Shown: positions 11,444 to 24,789, counted from the first letter of the stretch. The stretch is DNA of 64,000 bases from Bullera alba (GCA_001600095.1 BCIX01000001.1:3497198-3561197); one strand, 5' to 3'. Numbers and translations: made by a program. Notes: a model not told the origin generated them from the letters alone.

Positions 11444-14400
11444 ATGGCGGGTCCATCTTCCAGGGCTTCGTATGGAGCGGGGAACGCCATCAATAAGCAA
11501 GCTCAGGTGAGCGTCGGCGATGCAAACGAATCCACGGAACACTGATAGGTCTTCAACGATAGCTCGGCAACGCTTACCAGCAGTTGGGGAGGGAGCTTGG
11601 ATCGGAGCAACTCAAAGTCATCGGAGGATACACCCTAGGCCGAGTCATAGGCGAAGGTATGACTATCGGCATCCTTCTCTGCGCGTAGCACTGATGATTC
11701 TTCCGACAGGTACATATGGCTCGGTACACCTAGCCACCCATCGATTGACAGGAACTCGATGCGCCGTGAAGAAGATACCAAAGTCGGCGACTGGAATGCT
11801 CACACGAGAGATTCACCATCACCGTCGACTTCATCACCCCAACGTCGTGCATTTGCACGAGATTGTCGCGACGGAATCTCATGTGTGGCTTATCAGCGAG
11901 CTCTGCTCAGGCGGAGAGCTGTTTGATTACCTGGTTGAGAGAGGCAGGCTCTTGGAAGGAGAAGCGAGAAGGATGTTCGGGGAGCTCGCCGTGGCCGTCG
12001 GATGGTTGCACAACCAGGGTGTGGTTCATCGAGATCTCAAGCTGGAGAATATTCTTCTTGATGGGGAATTGCGGATCAAGCTTGGCGATTTAGGGTTTGC
12101 TCGGGAATGGCAGAGAGGCAGACTGTGAGTCTACCCGTCCTGGCATTTACGCAGAATAGTTGCTAACAGATGTTCCCGCTTAGTATGGACACATTCTGCG
12201 GCACGACGGGTGAGAACCATTTCCTCATAATCCCAGGTACCTCTACTAACTCGATACTAGGATATGCCAGTCCGGAAATGCTAGCGGGACGAAAGTACTT
12301 GGGTGTAGAAACCGACGTTTGGTCGCTTGGCATCATCCTCTACACGCTGCTTTGCGGAGGTCTGCCATTTGACGATGACGACGAGATGGTCATGAAGGAG
12401 TTGATCGGGAAAGGGGAGTACGAAGAGCCAGAGTGGCTTGGGCAAGGTACGTAACAGCTCAACAGTCTGCTGTGTCCCGCTGACACTTCCTGCAGAAGCT
12501 CGCTCTTTGATCAAAGGCATGCTGCACGCGGATCCCAACCAACGACTATCGATAGAAGGGATCCTCACTCATCCATGGTTCCAAATGACCATTGTCGACC
12601 AAGTCCCCCAAGGCGATGGCCACTCGCTACCCACCACTCCAGACCCTTCTCGCTCCAACTCGGGAATGTTCGAAAAAGACACTTTCTTCACAGAGCCTGC
12701 GTATCGCGGCGATCCTGGACCTTCGTCTGCTCGATTCCATGCTGGCCACTGGTCAAATCAACCATCCCCGCTGAATACGGAGATGACGCAATTCATTCCT
12801 GACCGAGTGTCCGAAGCTTCCGAGACCAGCGGTGATCCAATAGACAGCGATGACAGCAAGAATGGTACTCGTTCAACGACCCCGACTACCGCCGAGGACG
12901 AGGAGTCGGACCAGAAGGACCCGGTGATACCGAGGGTGCACAGTGGAGAATTCAGTCATACGGAGAGGACGCTAGAACTACTTCACCCAAACTCAAGTCA
13001 ATCGACGATCAAGAGGCCGGAAAATGAGTCAAAGGCGTCTACTGGGAGTGTCAAGGCCAGAGTTGCTGCATTCCCGGGACTCGAAGGTCAGACTGAAGTG
13101 GACGAAGACGCTGTGGAGCTCGCGGAAACCAATTCCGCAAGTGTTCCACTGTTCGACGAGCACTCACTGCACATCCCGATTCATTCAAGAACACCTTCAC
13201 GGACGAAAAGGCAGTCGGTGTCATCTCTCGAAAGGCGACGGTCTCATCAGAGCACATCCGGTCAATGGCAGACCTATGCCCCCGAGGACTATCTCTCTCA
13301 GCTGCGGAAGGAGAGGCCAAAGTTGTTCACCCGCCCTGCCGAGAAGCATCTCCTCGAACAGCTCTCGAATATGGGATTCGACACGGGCCAGATGGTGCAC
13401 TCTGTAACCTCGGATGCGTGTGATGCCTCTGCTGCCACGTGGTGGATTCTCCGGATCAAGCAGTACGAACGAGGAGAAACGGATGAAGTGGTAGAAGCGC
13501 GAAATCGATCCAACGCGCGCAAACGAGAACGAGCAGCTGCGTATGCCAGAGAGGAGCGTCGAAAAGCCAGAGACTCGAACAAGGATAAAAACAGCAGCAA
13601 GGACGTCACGCCCGAAGTCCGAACACCCGAAGTCAAATTCGCCGAACACTCGACTCCACAAGTTAGAGTGATGGATTTGGGAGCTCCAATCGCTTCACAG
13701 TCCCTCCCGAAGGCGATTGTGACTTCGCCCGAACCGATCCTCGTGTCTCAGTCCCTCGACAGCAAACTCCACCTGACAGGTCCCCCAGAACCTAAAGCAG
13801 TGACAGGCGTCAAGCAGGAGTACTTTGACCGTCCGATTATCGTTCCACCGCAGACCCCGCCAAAGATGGACAAACATCTAGAACGGAATGAGAATGTTCC
13901 CTCGCCAACGGAAGGCTCACCGACGCGAGATCGAATCAAGAGCCGATCTCCGTCTATGAGCATGCTGCAGAGGGCAACTTCCGCGATGATAAACGTTGGC
14001 AAAAAGACGGTCGAGGACAAGGACAAAGAGAAGGAGAGAGATAGGGAGAAGACGCCGACGGCAGGGGAGCACGCCCATATCGAAGGGGACAAGAAGACGG
14101 ATTCACGAAGCGAATCCCCAACAAAGCTCATCAAGCCGTATAAGCCAAAGGGTGTAAATCCGGAGAGCACCTTACTCAATCTGCCAAAGGGCTCGCCCGC
14201 ATCGTCCATTACGATCAAGAGTCCGAGTGGCACGCCTCATCGCGAATTGCCCACGTACATGAGCTCCCTATCTCGAGATCGTTCGCCGGCGGCGTCGAGC
14301 CATCTGTCGGAGGCTCATTCGAGCGAGACTATCAACAAGGACTCGACATCTGGTCCTTCGACTAAATCGCCGAGTGAACCGGTAGAGGACAAAGGCAGCA

Positions 14401-15758
14401 AGATCAAATGGGATGGCCTGTGGACTCAATTCCGGCACATGTTTAATGAGGATCGTCGACGACGGAAGAGGGATATCCGAGGTGGCACCACTTCACCCTT
14501 GACTTACGCCGATGGACATGTCAAAATCGCTCCTGCTGTCGTGCTCTCTCGAGGACCAGCCGCACGGTCACCACACGTCGGCAGAGTTCCATACCCGTCC
14601 AGCGCATCATCAAGAAAGTCACTGGATGTCAGCAGACCAGGATTCTCCCGACGCTCGAGTAGCGCCAATTCGCGTCGGTCCAGTGTCAATTCAGTGGTCC
14701 ATGCCAGCGAACTGCATGATTCGTTGTCGGCTTTGGATAGGCGAATATCACACAGGTCACACGGATCTCAGACGCCAACTAGCGATCGAGAGTACGCTTC
14801 GGCCCTGGAATATCCCTCTCGACCGTCGTCTTCGCATTCGATGCAAAGAGGAGGATCTTTCGGTGGAGGAAGCAGTAGTCATCCTGGACACCGATTATCG
14901 TCGACTTCGCTGCGGTCTCCGTCTGTGCAGTCAGACTCGTCGCAACACAGTCGACAGAAGTACAGAGGACAGAGGAGTATACATGATGCTCAAAAGTCGC
15001 CCTTGCACGAGTATCAACGTCGTCGGACGTCTGGTGCTTCGTCAACTCGGATTCGGCACATCAGGGTAATTCCAGAAACGCATGTCCTGCGGAGTACATC
15101 CGTCGCCAGCAGCACTCGGTCGAATGCGTCCAGCCGAGCATCGTCCATTAATGGCGATTATCAAGATCGGACCAATGGCGAAAGTGACTACGACAATGAC
15201 ACAGGCAACGAAGACTCGTCTATCCGATCCGGCATCAGAGGAGGCCGAAAACGAAGAGGCTCAGACGAGAGAAGGAGGGGCAGTGGTAATCTGGCAAGCT
15301 CTTTGGCTCAGCAGATACATCGAAAAGGGTCACCATTGGCTCTACACAACTATCACTCTGCCAGCAAATACTCGTCGGGGAAGCCAAAGCCAAAGCCGCT
15401 CAGAGACGTTTTCCAGCCCAAGGAAGGGGACAATGAGTGGGTCGACGAGGACGACGACACCGAGACATTCCAGGGTGGACTGGGTCAGGGAGAGTATACC
15501 CAATGGGACGCCAATGGAAAGCAGGGTGTCAACAACCTCGGCCGAGCTAGTCAATTCCCAACGTCGACACCCATGGGAAAGAAGAGCAAGAAAAAGTCGG
15601 ACCAAACTTCAGCTCAAACGCAAGCCAAGGATGGCAAAGCCTCGCGAGGGGATGTACCCGAAGGAGTCGAGCTGGAAAATGTTCGGAGGGTCGGATTACC
15701 AGATAGAAGTGGTAAGCCACCTGTAGTCATGGAAGAGGACGAGGAGGAAGAGGAGTGA
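11444..15758 (+). CDS. large CAMK-family serine/threonine kinase with UBA-like segment and long Ser/Arg-rich tail
   Basis: Six exons (11444-11506, 11563-11656, 11710-12124, 12184-12209, 12261-12446, 12496-15758) give about 1348 aa. The kinase domain covers about residues 43-300: glycine loop GEGTYGSV (50-58), VAIK-type lysine K73, Glu86, catalytic HRDLKLEN (159-166), metal motif DLG (179-181) in place of the usual DFG, and then FCGTTGYASPEML. The activation and substrate regions look like the CAMK-like (SNF1/KIN) branch. About 245 residues further on (about 545-590) is a UBA-like segment (LLEQLSNMGFDTGQMVHS). The rest is disordered, Ser/Pro/Arg-rich, with a Lys/Asp/Glu block (DKDKEKERDREK) and an acidic end. 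I think it belongs to the fungal group near yeast YPL150W or Kin4, but cannot prove that. A 15-nt GT..AG near the 3' end is too short to be an intron and is read through. Confidence 0.88.
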
Positions 15759-16019
15759 TAGACGTCAATGGATGGGATTGATCTGCGCTGTTATGAAGTA
15801 AAGAAGCGTTTGGTATATGCCATGAAGTATACACGAAAGTCAGGTGAGGCCGCCGTAGATGAGTAGATACTGCGGATGACTTGTTGTAACAGTTGGACGA
15901 CGAAATGGAATATAATGCAACCATGTCCAATGCTCAGAACAATACATGCGTGCAGATGGCGAAAATTACAGTGTGACAACAGGATGACTGGTGCCAGCTG
16001 ATGCGGGCGACATTGATGG

Positions 16020-17082
16020 TCACGAACGTGAGTTGTGGTACTGAAATGTTGACACAGAGGTCCTCCCGTGTCCTTTCTTCTTTGCGAAGCCACTAGAGTG
16101 TTTGACAGTACTCTGGTTCAGCTTCATAATGGATCCAAGAGGGGGTATGACGCCTATCTCGTGATCAGCGAGAGATCACCATTCGAGCTTTAAGCGGCCG
16201 ACTCACCCTTCTCTTGCACGAAATACTCCACAATCTCCCTGGATCCCTTTTTCATGGCACACTCGACCAACGAAGGAGTGATCATAATTCTGTCGCTGAG
16301 TCGTCTTCGCTTCTTGGTGTTGAGCTTTCCAGCACAATTGCCTCCGACAACACCGTCGCTCCGCTCGACTAGCAATTTGATCGATTTGAAGTCGTGCAGG
16401 GAGATGGCGACCTGTATTGCAAGCGCATCTTTCACACTGGGGTCCGCTCCATGGTCGAGGAGAAAGGACAGTAGAGTGTAGTTCCGGGTGAGGACGGCTC
16501 GGCAGAGGGGATAGCCTCGATGAGAGTTGGCGGAAGGGGAGTACTTCGAGAACAGGTAGGTCAACAATGGGTGTACAGGCGTTTTAGGGTCTGAGGGATG
16601 GCGGAGCAGTCTGCGAGGTATTTCTGAGCACGACAGCGGTGGCGCCTTAACCAGTGGACTTGTAAATAAGGGTGGCGAGGTATCCCCCTCTCTGTAGAGC
16701 GATTGACCAGTGTCGTCCTGCGGATAAGGAATCCAAGGCGGAGTCCGTATTCGTGTCCGATCCCATATCCTCGCCATCTCCTCTGCTACGGCGACATCAC
16801 ATACTGGATGTCGGAGGGCGCGAACCAAGACGTCTCCGGGCCCATACGCCTGGTATAGGGATAGGAGGTAGGTGGCGACATAGTGCGAATGTAGGTTGGA
16901 CAAGTTCCGGTGTACCTGGACACAAATTTGCGGGAAGAATGGGTTTTGAGAATGCAGATGTATTTGCTGTATCAGCTGCAAGGACCGGAAGGATGTCATG
17001 TTAGCGTCATCATACATTCAATGTAGCCGACAGCGCTCACCTCGGAAGGCAGATCCAGAAGCCCCGTTTTGCGATGTGACAT
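16020..17082 (-). CDS. ankyrin-repeat protein with F-box-like N terminus
   Basis: Three exons (17082-17041, 16975-16207, 16153-16020) give 314 aa with consistent phases. The first residues, LLDLPSELIQQIHLHSQNP, resemble the first helices of an F-box. The middle carries ankyrin-like repeats, clearest at YPLCRAVLTRNYTLLSFLLDHGADP, then DALAIQVAISLHDFKSIKLL and SLVECAMKKGSREIVEYFV (written in pieces here). Such proteins often act as substrate adaptors of SCF ubiquitin ligases, but that is only suggested. The start was chosen because the short first exon restores the F-box-like segment; an internal ATG at 17017 would drop it. Its 3' end faces the kinase gene with a 261-bp gap. Confidence 0.75.
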
Positions 17083-17411
17083 CCTCCTCAACCTTCGCTA
17101 CCTCCCTCTTGACACTGATCACAAATTGAAAGTTCTGAGCCGTAGTGACTGGTCAGGCTGTTGATGCCTGAGCACAGCTCACATTGATCACCGGGGTTGG
17201 CAGCAATAACTCCACCAGTAGTGCACAGTATGTGCAACGGAGAGTTGACGGAGAGGCAGAGTTCGTTGATTGCGGAAGGTTGGTTTGCTCTGAAAATTTG
17301 GTTCCGCTTCAGTGAAGTCGAAGTTGTCGAGATCGGCAGGAAATTATGATCTCACAGCTCACCCTCATCCTTAGCTGCTAGTGCCGTCTAGTCAAGTCAG
17401 TCTCATCGACC
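17083..17411. other. divergent intergenic region ankyrin gene / MSS51
   Basis: About 330 bp between divergent starts, presumably both promoters. No distinct motif recognised. Confidence 0.5.
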
Positions 17412-19162
17412 ATGAGACGCTCGACTACTCAATTGCTACCTCGGGCTGGTCCATCAACTCTGCGCTCGACTTGTTACAGCTCGATCCGCCCAGGACTTTT
17501 GGCACACCCTTCCCAGTCGTCGTCATCTTCAAGCTCGTCAGTCCAGCATAGGACATTGTTCGGATGGTTCAGGTCAAAGCCAAAAGTCGCTTCTGTTGCC
17601 AATCCCACACTGGGCGCTCAACCAGCGAAGCCGGTCCTGGCGCAAGACGATCTGTTTCATTACCTTGCGGAATCGCCCTTCCTCGATTTGAGGGAGAAAG
17701 CAGAGAGGATAAGAACAGTCTCGATATGTCCCGTCTCGGTGGAGAAGTACAATGAGCGAGTGAGGCCAAACTTTGATTGCCCAGAGTGTGGCTGGCCGAC
17801 GCATCGGAGTGAGGAGCGATGGGAGGAAGGCAGAGCAGAACACAAGGAAGTTTGCGATAGGTTGAGAGAGGTCAATGAGGACGAGCACGATTTGAGGAGT
17901 GGAAGGCGGATGACAGAGTTTGAGAACATGCCTAGTGAGTGAAGAACATGTTCTGCGCCTTATCATCGGAGTAACTGACGCACCCCCTCTTTATAGGAGA
18001 ACAGCAGTACGACCAAGCGATATCGTTTGCCAACTGGGACACACTCTTGTACACCCGAGATTTCCCCTCCATCGACTCGGATCGGTCCTTGCGCCACGTC
18101 TCAAAGGTCTTGACATACCCCTTGACAATTGCCGCTGCGTTGCATCAGAACGGTCCCTTCACCTCGGGTAACGGACGTATAACACGTGAGGGTAGAAGGA
18201 GTATGGCCGGTACGTGGACAAATAACGTTCAATACGGAAGTGAGATCTGATCATGTTGTCTTCTAGCCCTGCACTCTGTTCTTCACCTACCACCCGGAAG
18301 TATTGAGGAGACGGCGATCATCACCCCACAGCCCGCCATTAGGGTCATTATCATTGGGGCGCGAGCAGAGTCGACCTTACCACCTGGACACTGGCAGCAG
18401 CTGAATTGGATGTTCCCGAGAAGCACCTTCCACCTATACTTCATCGGTCCTGAAGTCGGTCTGCCTTTGCTGAGCAAATCGGAGATGCAGCGTCGACCCG
18501 GCTACGAGTTCCACGAAAGGGAAGGTTGGGGATGTCCCTCTCATACACTCCACGTCTCGCCCACGCTCTCCATCACCTCTTTGCGCTCGTCCTACGAGAC
18601 GCTACACTCCCAACTCGGCCCCTTTGACCCGTACACCGATGTCTTCTTCTCCTTCTCGCCAGGACTGGGTTTCCCCCATCAACCTGGATTGGATGTGAAC
18701 AGGAAGCCTGCCGTCCGATCGGACGAGGACGAGGGAGCGGACGACTGGAACTCTGTCACCACCCAGCCATTAGTCCAAGCTCAGACGACATGGCGAATGG
18801 CTTTGAAAAAGATTCTGCAGACCAAATGCGCCGTCTTCTTCACCGCATTCTCCCCCCTCGATCTGCAACGAGATGTGTCGGCGCTGTATGGCACAAATCC
18901 ACCTTCATTCCGACACAAATCGGGGATCAAGGAGTTCCCAGATTACGTTGGATTACCAACGGCTCCTGTGGACCACATCGAAGGTGTCACGGACGAGTTT
19001 GAGCTCGTCTTGACACCAGGAAAGAATCAGTTTGGAAGTCAAAAGTGGGAGATTGCAGAATGGGATGTTAGAGTTGCCGTCAAGGCCAATTGGGGTATCT
19101 GGGGTATCAGAGGTAAGAAGTATGAAGTCGTTGAGGGAGAGGAGCTGGAGGATGATGACTAG
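17412..19162 (+). CDS. MSS51: mitochondrial COX1 translation factor Mss51
   Basis: Three exons (17412-17934, 17997-18209, 18267-19162) give 543 aa with consistent phases. The N terminus (MRRSTTQLLPRAGPSTLRS) is an Arg/Ser-rich mitochondrial presequence. Residues around 95-120 carry two Cys-Pro motifs, ICPVSVEKYNER and DCPECGWPTH, which match the heme-responsive and zinc-binding region known in Mss51. After this comes the family's QAISFANWDTLLYTRDFPS region and the LHSVLHLPPG domain. In yeast Mss51 activates COX1 mRNA translation and couples it to complex IV assembly; the same role is inferred. The protein is longer than yeast Mss51 (436 aa), mostly from an acidic C terminus and internal loops. 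Confidence 0.92.
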
Positions 19163-19251
19163 AGATGCCATGTATGAGGTACAATTGCATCGGTACAAGG
19201 CGGGCATCACGAGCGCTTCCGGTTAAGAAAACGTAGTGCTTGCTGTTCTCC

Positions 19252-20101
19252 TCACCAGCCCCATGTTCCAGGACCTACCACGCTCGTAGTCAGCTCTCAA
19301 GCAATAAACCCCACGGATCTAGCGGAGCCGTTGTACTCACCGCCTTTCATCTTGCCCTTGATATTGCTCGTGACCCAGCCGCCGTAAAAGTCTCCTTCTT
19401 GAACACCCACCTGCTCGTCATCGACATAACATCTCCATTCACCCCCATGAACCTGTTTCGATTGCCCGGTCGAGGCGTAAAAGCTCAAATAATCCTTGAG
19501 CGGCGTAAACACCGGAGTTGGGGAGGGGTACGACCAGATTCTATTCACGACGGGTTTGCCAGCACCCGGTGGGGTGATGGCATGGTATGCCGCTGAGCCT
19601 TTCCACTGCGGATAGGTCAGGATTCTCGCTGCGATATCACTTCAACCGAAGATCTCACTTACCTCGCAGTAAGTAGACCGAGGGGTTTTGGTCAGTCGAA
19701 CTTTGAGCGCCGAGGGTGGGAGGTAGTATGTTGGCGGGTGTCTAGATATTGCTTTCAATCACGGTATCTCTGATCAAACCCTTTGGCCGTGGACTGTTAC
19801 CCACGAGGTCTCTAGAACCCTATATCCTTCCGTTGTGTCGGCGATCACTGTCTCAGTACCATCGGTAGCTGTCCATACCACTCTCAATCGACTATGGGAG
19901 ACATCAGCTTTGTGCATACCGTCCAAGGGAAGACGCTCACTTTGGTGTACGCTGTAGCAGCGGAGGACGGGGGTACGACCACACATCCTCATCTTCCTTC
20001 CTCGGTGCCAGAGGGACTTCATTTACTTTGCTCATCGCTCGAACCGTTGTTGAGGCAGGTGTCGCTGTTGTCGTCTTTAGTGCTCTGCAGATCACTCGCA
20101 T
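19252..20101 (-). CDS. DUF427 domain protein
   Basis: Small protein of the DUF427 family, whose function is unknown. Five exons can be joined. Landmarks in order: VWSYPRPPLLQRTP, RLRVVWTATDGTETVIADT, YRVLETSHPPTYYLPP, CEWKGSAAYH, NRIWSYPSPTPVFTPLKDYL, DFYGGWVTSNIKG, and the final PGTWGW. This set and order is the family signature. The ATG at 20101 gives an Arg-rich N terminus (MRVICRALKTTTATP) that could be a mitochondrial presequence; a second in-frame ATG at 20035 starts directly before the domain. DUF427 is common in bacteria and fungi. The gene lies tail-to-tail with MSS51, with a gap of about 90 bp. Confidence 0.88.
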
Positions 20102-20255
20102 GGCAAGTATCAAGTACAACTTGTAGGACAACGTTGACCCAACTCGGCGTCGATCGATCGGCGGAACGGACACTTCGGCTTTGCTGTAGCCAAATCAGGT
20201 GATGCCCGAGGTTTGACAGAAGTCGATGTTCTGCATGGCTATATACATCTCGCGA

Positions 20256-23200
20256 CTATGCACTCCTCACGTCCTCCATTCCGCTATCGCTGCCCTCATC
20301 CCCGCTCTCGGAGCCTTCGCTATCGCTCGCCTCTGCGCCCAACTGGGGCAACTCTCGCCTTTCCACCTCGAAGCCCAATTCGCTGAATCCTTCTTCGAGC
20401 TCGGCGGCCTTTCCGCTGTTCACAGTGACGGCTCCGATGGATGTGGCCGAGTCAAAGACGGGTAGGAAATACTTTCGGATCGCCTCCTGGATGTCTTTCA
20501 CTGTGACGTGCTGTGACGGGGCAAAGTCCATCAGCAACAGTACGAGGAATCCACGACTGAGATTCAAGGCTCACCGGCAACCTCTCCAGCATGAGGCGGT
20601 CTTCGTCTTTGCTGACGCCCTTCAGAACTTCATTGACATATGCCGTGGCAGCCTGAACAATGTATTAGCTTCATCATTCCACAGCACCCTTGTACTCACA
20701 GCCATGGCCATAGTCTCGGAACGTCTTGCGTAGTCGTACGTCAAGGTCGACCGAGCTCCGTCCACAAAGTTCTGGTCGAGCTCGACCTGCCAGTATGAAT
20801 CAGATGTAATCCAGATCTTGGATAACTCTACTCACCGATCCATCGGCTAGACGTCGGATGATATTACCAGCCGTCTCATATGCTTCTTTAGCATTACCAC
20901 TCTAAGCCCGGAGTCAGCTTTCCTTGCAGCGCGCGTGCAGGAGGTAGCAGTGCTCACTCGGTACACGCTGAATCCCGTGAATCCAGACTCAGCGTCCACC
21001 TCCATGTTGGCGCCATAAGCCAGACCGGACCCTCGCACCGCCGTCCATAGGTACGACTCGGCGGCATTCAGGACGGCCGACGCAAGACGCAGGGCCGGTA
21101 GATCGGGATGGGACCAGCCCACTGGGCCTTTCGCAAAGTGCAGCGAGTTGGATCCCTCAATGGCAGCCATGGGCACGAGAACCATCTGGAAGGGATCAGT
21201 ACTGGAGAGCCGAGGAAAAACCGGATCCGGCAGCTCACCTTTGATCCGGGCTTTTCTCCGAGGGGCGTTAGCGTCTCTTTGGCGGTCGATACTGGCTGCA
21301 AAGGCTTGGACTCCTGGAAAGCGTATCAGTTCAGTCGACTGCTGCTTATATCAAGCCTTGACCCACCTTGTAGGGGATGAAGTTTCTCGCAAGTGTGGCT
21401 TTCGGATTAGGTATTCTCGTGATATCTCCTGCTATCGACACCCGGACGATCGAGGGGTCGAGTACTACCAGACATTTAGCACTATTTCGATTGTGAGTGT
21501 ATGGGTGAACACTTACGATACTTCCTAACCTCCTCCAGGGCACTGATGACCGAGTCTGGGTCGTCTTCCAAGGCTTTGGCAGTAGCCGGGATGAACTCCA
21601 GCAGCGACAGGAGCGAAGCAGCCTCCGAAGTCGACCTGTCAATGTCGTAGACCAGTCTGTTGACCCAGGCTCTCGCTACAGAACTGCCGTCTCGTTTCTC
21701 GTACGGCAGCTCTTGTAGCTGTTTGGCAATGATCACGGACAGTCTAAACAGCAGGTCAGCTTCATCATCGCTCAAGTGGTATGCAACAATACTGGACTCA
21801 CCGGTCCTTGTCAAAGATACAACCGGAGATGATATCCCGGATCCATGCGATGGCCTTTTCGTAGTCGGCTTGCTCTACCTTCAACCCGACGGTGAAGATC
21901 TCGCTGCACACGGATCGGAAGTACGCGCTCTGCGACACGGTGAAGCTGGAATAGGGTTTAGCTGGCACATCGACATATGGGTGTTCAGCTCGACCTACTC
22001 GCTGAGTTGGTCCACTACCTGTTCGTGGGAGAGCACCGAGCCGTCGGCCCGTCGGACGCCCAGCGTGAACAGGGCGTTGGAGAAGACCGAGACGTATCTA
22101 TGAACAGTCAGTACGCGCATTTGGATCAAGAGACAGACTAACGGTTTGAGGTGAGATGGAATCTTGGCTGTATCGAACAGTGCTGATACGGAGACGAAGT
22201 TGGACTGCTAAAGCTGTCAGCGATCCACATACGACCGCGCAAAATGCTTCGCACCTTGACGCCAGCAAAGTGTGCTTGGAATGGAAGCTCTATGCCATCT
22301 TGGTCCAAGTACCGTTGAAGCTCTCCGTTGTCAGATGTGACTTGCTGTCCTGGAACGTTGTTGACGGCCGTCTCCACAGGTACCCAGGTCAGTGATTTGG
22401 GCTAGCATAGCATTGTCAGATTTTATTGGTGTCTCCAACTATCAAGTCTACTCACGTCGGTAATGGGAAAGTCGGAGATCATCTTCGGGGGAGGCGGAGT
22501 CTCGCTCTCCTTCTTCGCCTTTTGCATTGCCTCCTCGAGTTCTTTCAGTTTATCCTCGCCTAGCTCTTGTCGTCGTTTTTCCAGTCGCTCCTTTTCTTCA
22601 TGCTCAATCTTGGCGGCCAATGCGGCGGAGGGCTTGCCGACCATCGTGATGCAATTCGAGGAGACGAAGTACCTGCAAAAATGTTAGCTTGTTTTGGCTT
22701 GTTTTGCAATATTGTGCGGACGTTTGGCTCACCTATCCAGCAATTGAGCCCAGTCCATTTGAGACCACGAAGAGAGGACTTCGTAATCTGCGATATCCTC
22801 GAACGTGACAGCCAGGTCCTTGCCGTCGGCATCGCCGTATAGGAAGTCTGCCTCTGGTCAGCTCCATGGTCTGAAAGAAACGCTAAGACTCACCGCCAAT
22901 CACGGCATCTGCTAGGATCGCACTGACTCTCGATTCCATCGAGTTCAGCAGCTTCCTCTTGTCTCGTCTCAGCACTAAAGCCATCCTCTCCATGTCAATT
23001 CCATCGGATTTAGCGATGGCACCCAACTTTTCCCTGATCTGGTCACCGAGAGTCTCTAGGTGTTTCGTCGGAACGTCGGATGCAAACACTGTGATCTCAT
23101 TCTTGTTGACTCTGTCCTCGGAATAGAAGCCGACGCCGGTACACAATGGCTTTGGGATCTCCACAAACTCCTTTTGCAGCGGCGCAGTAGCGGAGTCGGT

Positions 23201-24789
23201 AAGATACTGCCCGAGAATCTTGAGCGCGAGATTCTCGCGGTAATCTGTTGGCTTGGGTCCCAGGAAGGAAAGGTACACTTCGCCAATGGACTCGTCTTCT
23301 TCCATGAACTCGACAACTTTGCTCTGGGGTTCCGAGATGCTGAAGGGTTTAGAGGTGGATGTCTCGACAAAGGGACGCTTCCAACCCGGAGGCGGAACAG
23401 TGGGGTTTTCGGGTAGATGAGAGAGGATGAGAGGTTCCACTTTCTCGTTCAAGACTTTGAAGAGATCGGGTAAGGGAACTCCTCCGTCGATCAGGAGGCA
23501 AAGCTATTCACCGTCAGCCGCAGCTATGTACAGTGTTTTGGGTGTCAACTCACATTGTGGGGAACGTAGTAGCTCGAGTGATAGTCTCGGACTGCTCAAG
23601 AAGGTCAGCGTCTCAATCCGATTCTTCGGACGGTGCGACGTACTCTGCTGAGCGGTCAAGACCCGCAACTTGGCCATCAGGCCACCAGTCTCGCTTCGAT
23701 ATGCGGAGCTCTCGGGATATAAGGCTCGCTGAAGACTGAGGAGCAGACTGGTTAGTACCAAGATGGAACACCTGTGGAAAGTCTGCGCTCACTTCAGAGA
23801 CACTAAATCTCCTGCTTGATTCTCCCTTGCTTGCATCTCGCTATACACGACTCCGGCGTCTTCACCTTTTCCGTTGATGTGGTGGACCTGAAATCAGCAA
23901 GGCGCTCGATATCGACTCGTACTTACCTCTGTCACAAACCCGGCATCGGTGATGGTTGGGTGCAGAATGTGGTCGATATAGACTGTGAGCGGATCAGCAC
24001 GAGAGGATCATCATACCGAGTAGGGCTTACTGGGCAACATGTTCAAGAATCCTTCCGATCCAGCCGTGGCTATGGTGTAAGCCGTATCTAGACCAAAATT
24101 AGCCATCGGCCACGGAAGGTACTGAGAGCCGAGCTCACGGTCATTGGCGGTCCATGCATTTGTACCGTTGCTGCCTGCCCGGTTGGCGAGATGATCCAGT
24201 ACTCCCTTGTATGGGTAGTTCTTCGATCCCAGGAAAATCAAGCTACGCAAAGCTATGAGTACCTCGCAACGCAGAATATCATCTGACTCACTGCTCCAAA
24301 GTATGCGGCCGGCCGGTATCATCGAAGACTGCGATCATGAGCTCGATCCCCACAAGAGGTACACGATCAGCTTACTCTCTGAAGCTATCGTAAAGTGACC
24401 ATTCGTCTATGAGGTCGCAAGTCAGACAGTGCCAGTCACAGCTTGCATGGACTCACAATCGGCGTGTCATGGCTTCCCACGACTACCGTCAAACCAGTCT
24501 TCTTGCTCCGCCACTTGGACACTGTTACCGGTGCGTATTTGATAGGAAACGACTGCAGGAGCTCAAAGTCGCCAAAGTCCGTCGCTTTCTGAGCAGATAC
24601 TGATGCCATACTGCGGTGTTGGGACTGAAAACGGTCGAAATGCCTCGGTGTGCCTTTGAAGAGGGGGTTGTAAGCTCGAGTGGAAGTGGAGAGCGATCGT
24701 GCTGAAGCTAGAAGGTTGCCGCGACTTGTGATCGATGGACCTCTCGACGTTCTCAGCAGCTGTAGATTTGTCAACCGGCGAATGTTCAT
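20256..24789 (-). CDS. M16-family zinc metallopeptidase (Sdd3/YOL098C-like) with presequence-like N terminus
   Basis: Large peptidase of the M16 (insulysin/pitrilysin) superfamily, over 1000 aa, cut into more than ten exons. The inverted zinc motif HxxEH is present as RPHTLEHLIFLGS, with the second histidine codon split by an intron near 24290. Further family landmarks are NRAGSNGTNAWTAND, GVVYSEMQARENQAGDL and SYYVPHNLCLLIDGG. The C-terminal half repeats the fold (LPALRLASAVLNAAESYLW) without the zinc motif, as expected. The tail is Ser/Asp/Glu-rich. The best family guess is the uncharacterised yeast Sdd3 group rather than Ste23 or Cym1. Starting at 24789 gives MNIRRLTNLQLLRTSRGPS and more Arg/Ser-rich sequence, typical of mitochondrial import signals. 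An in-frame ATG at 24609 would omit it. Confidence 0.88.

Noticed and set aside
15711..15726. GT..AG pair near the kinase 3' end
   Set aside because: Only 15 nt, too short for an intron, and reading through keeps the frame.
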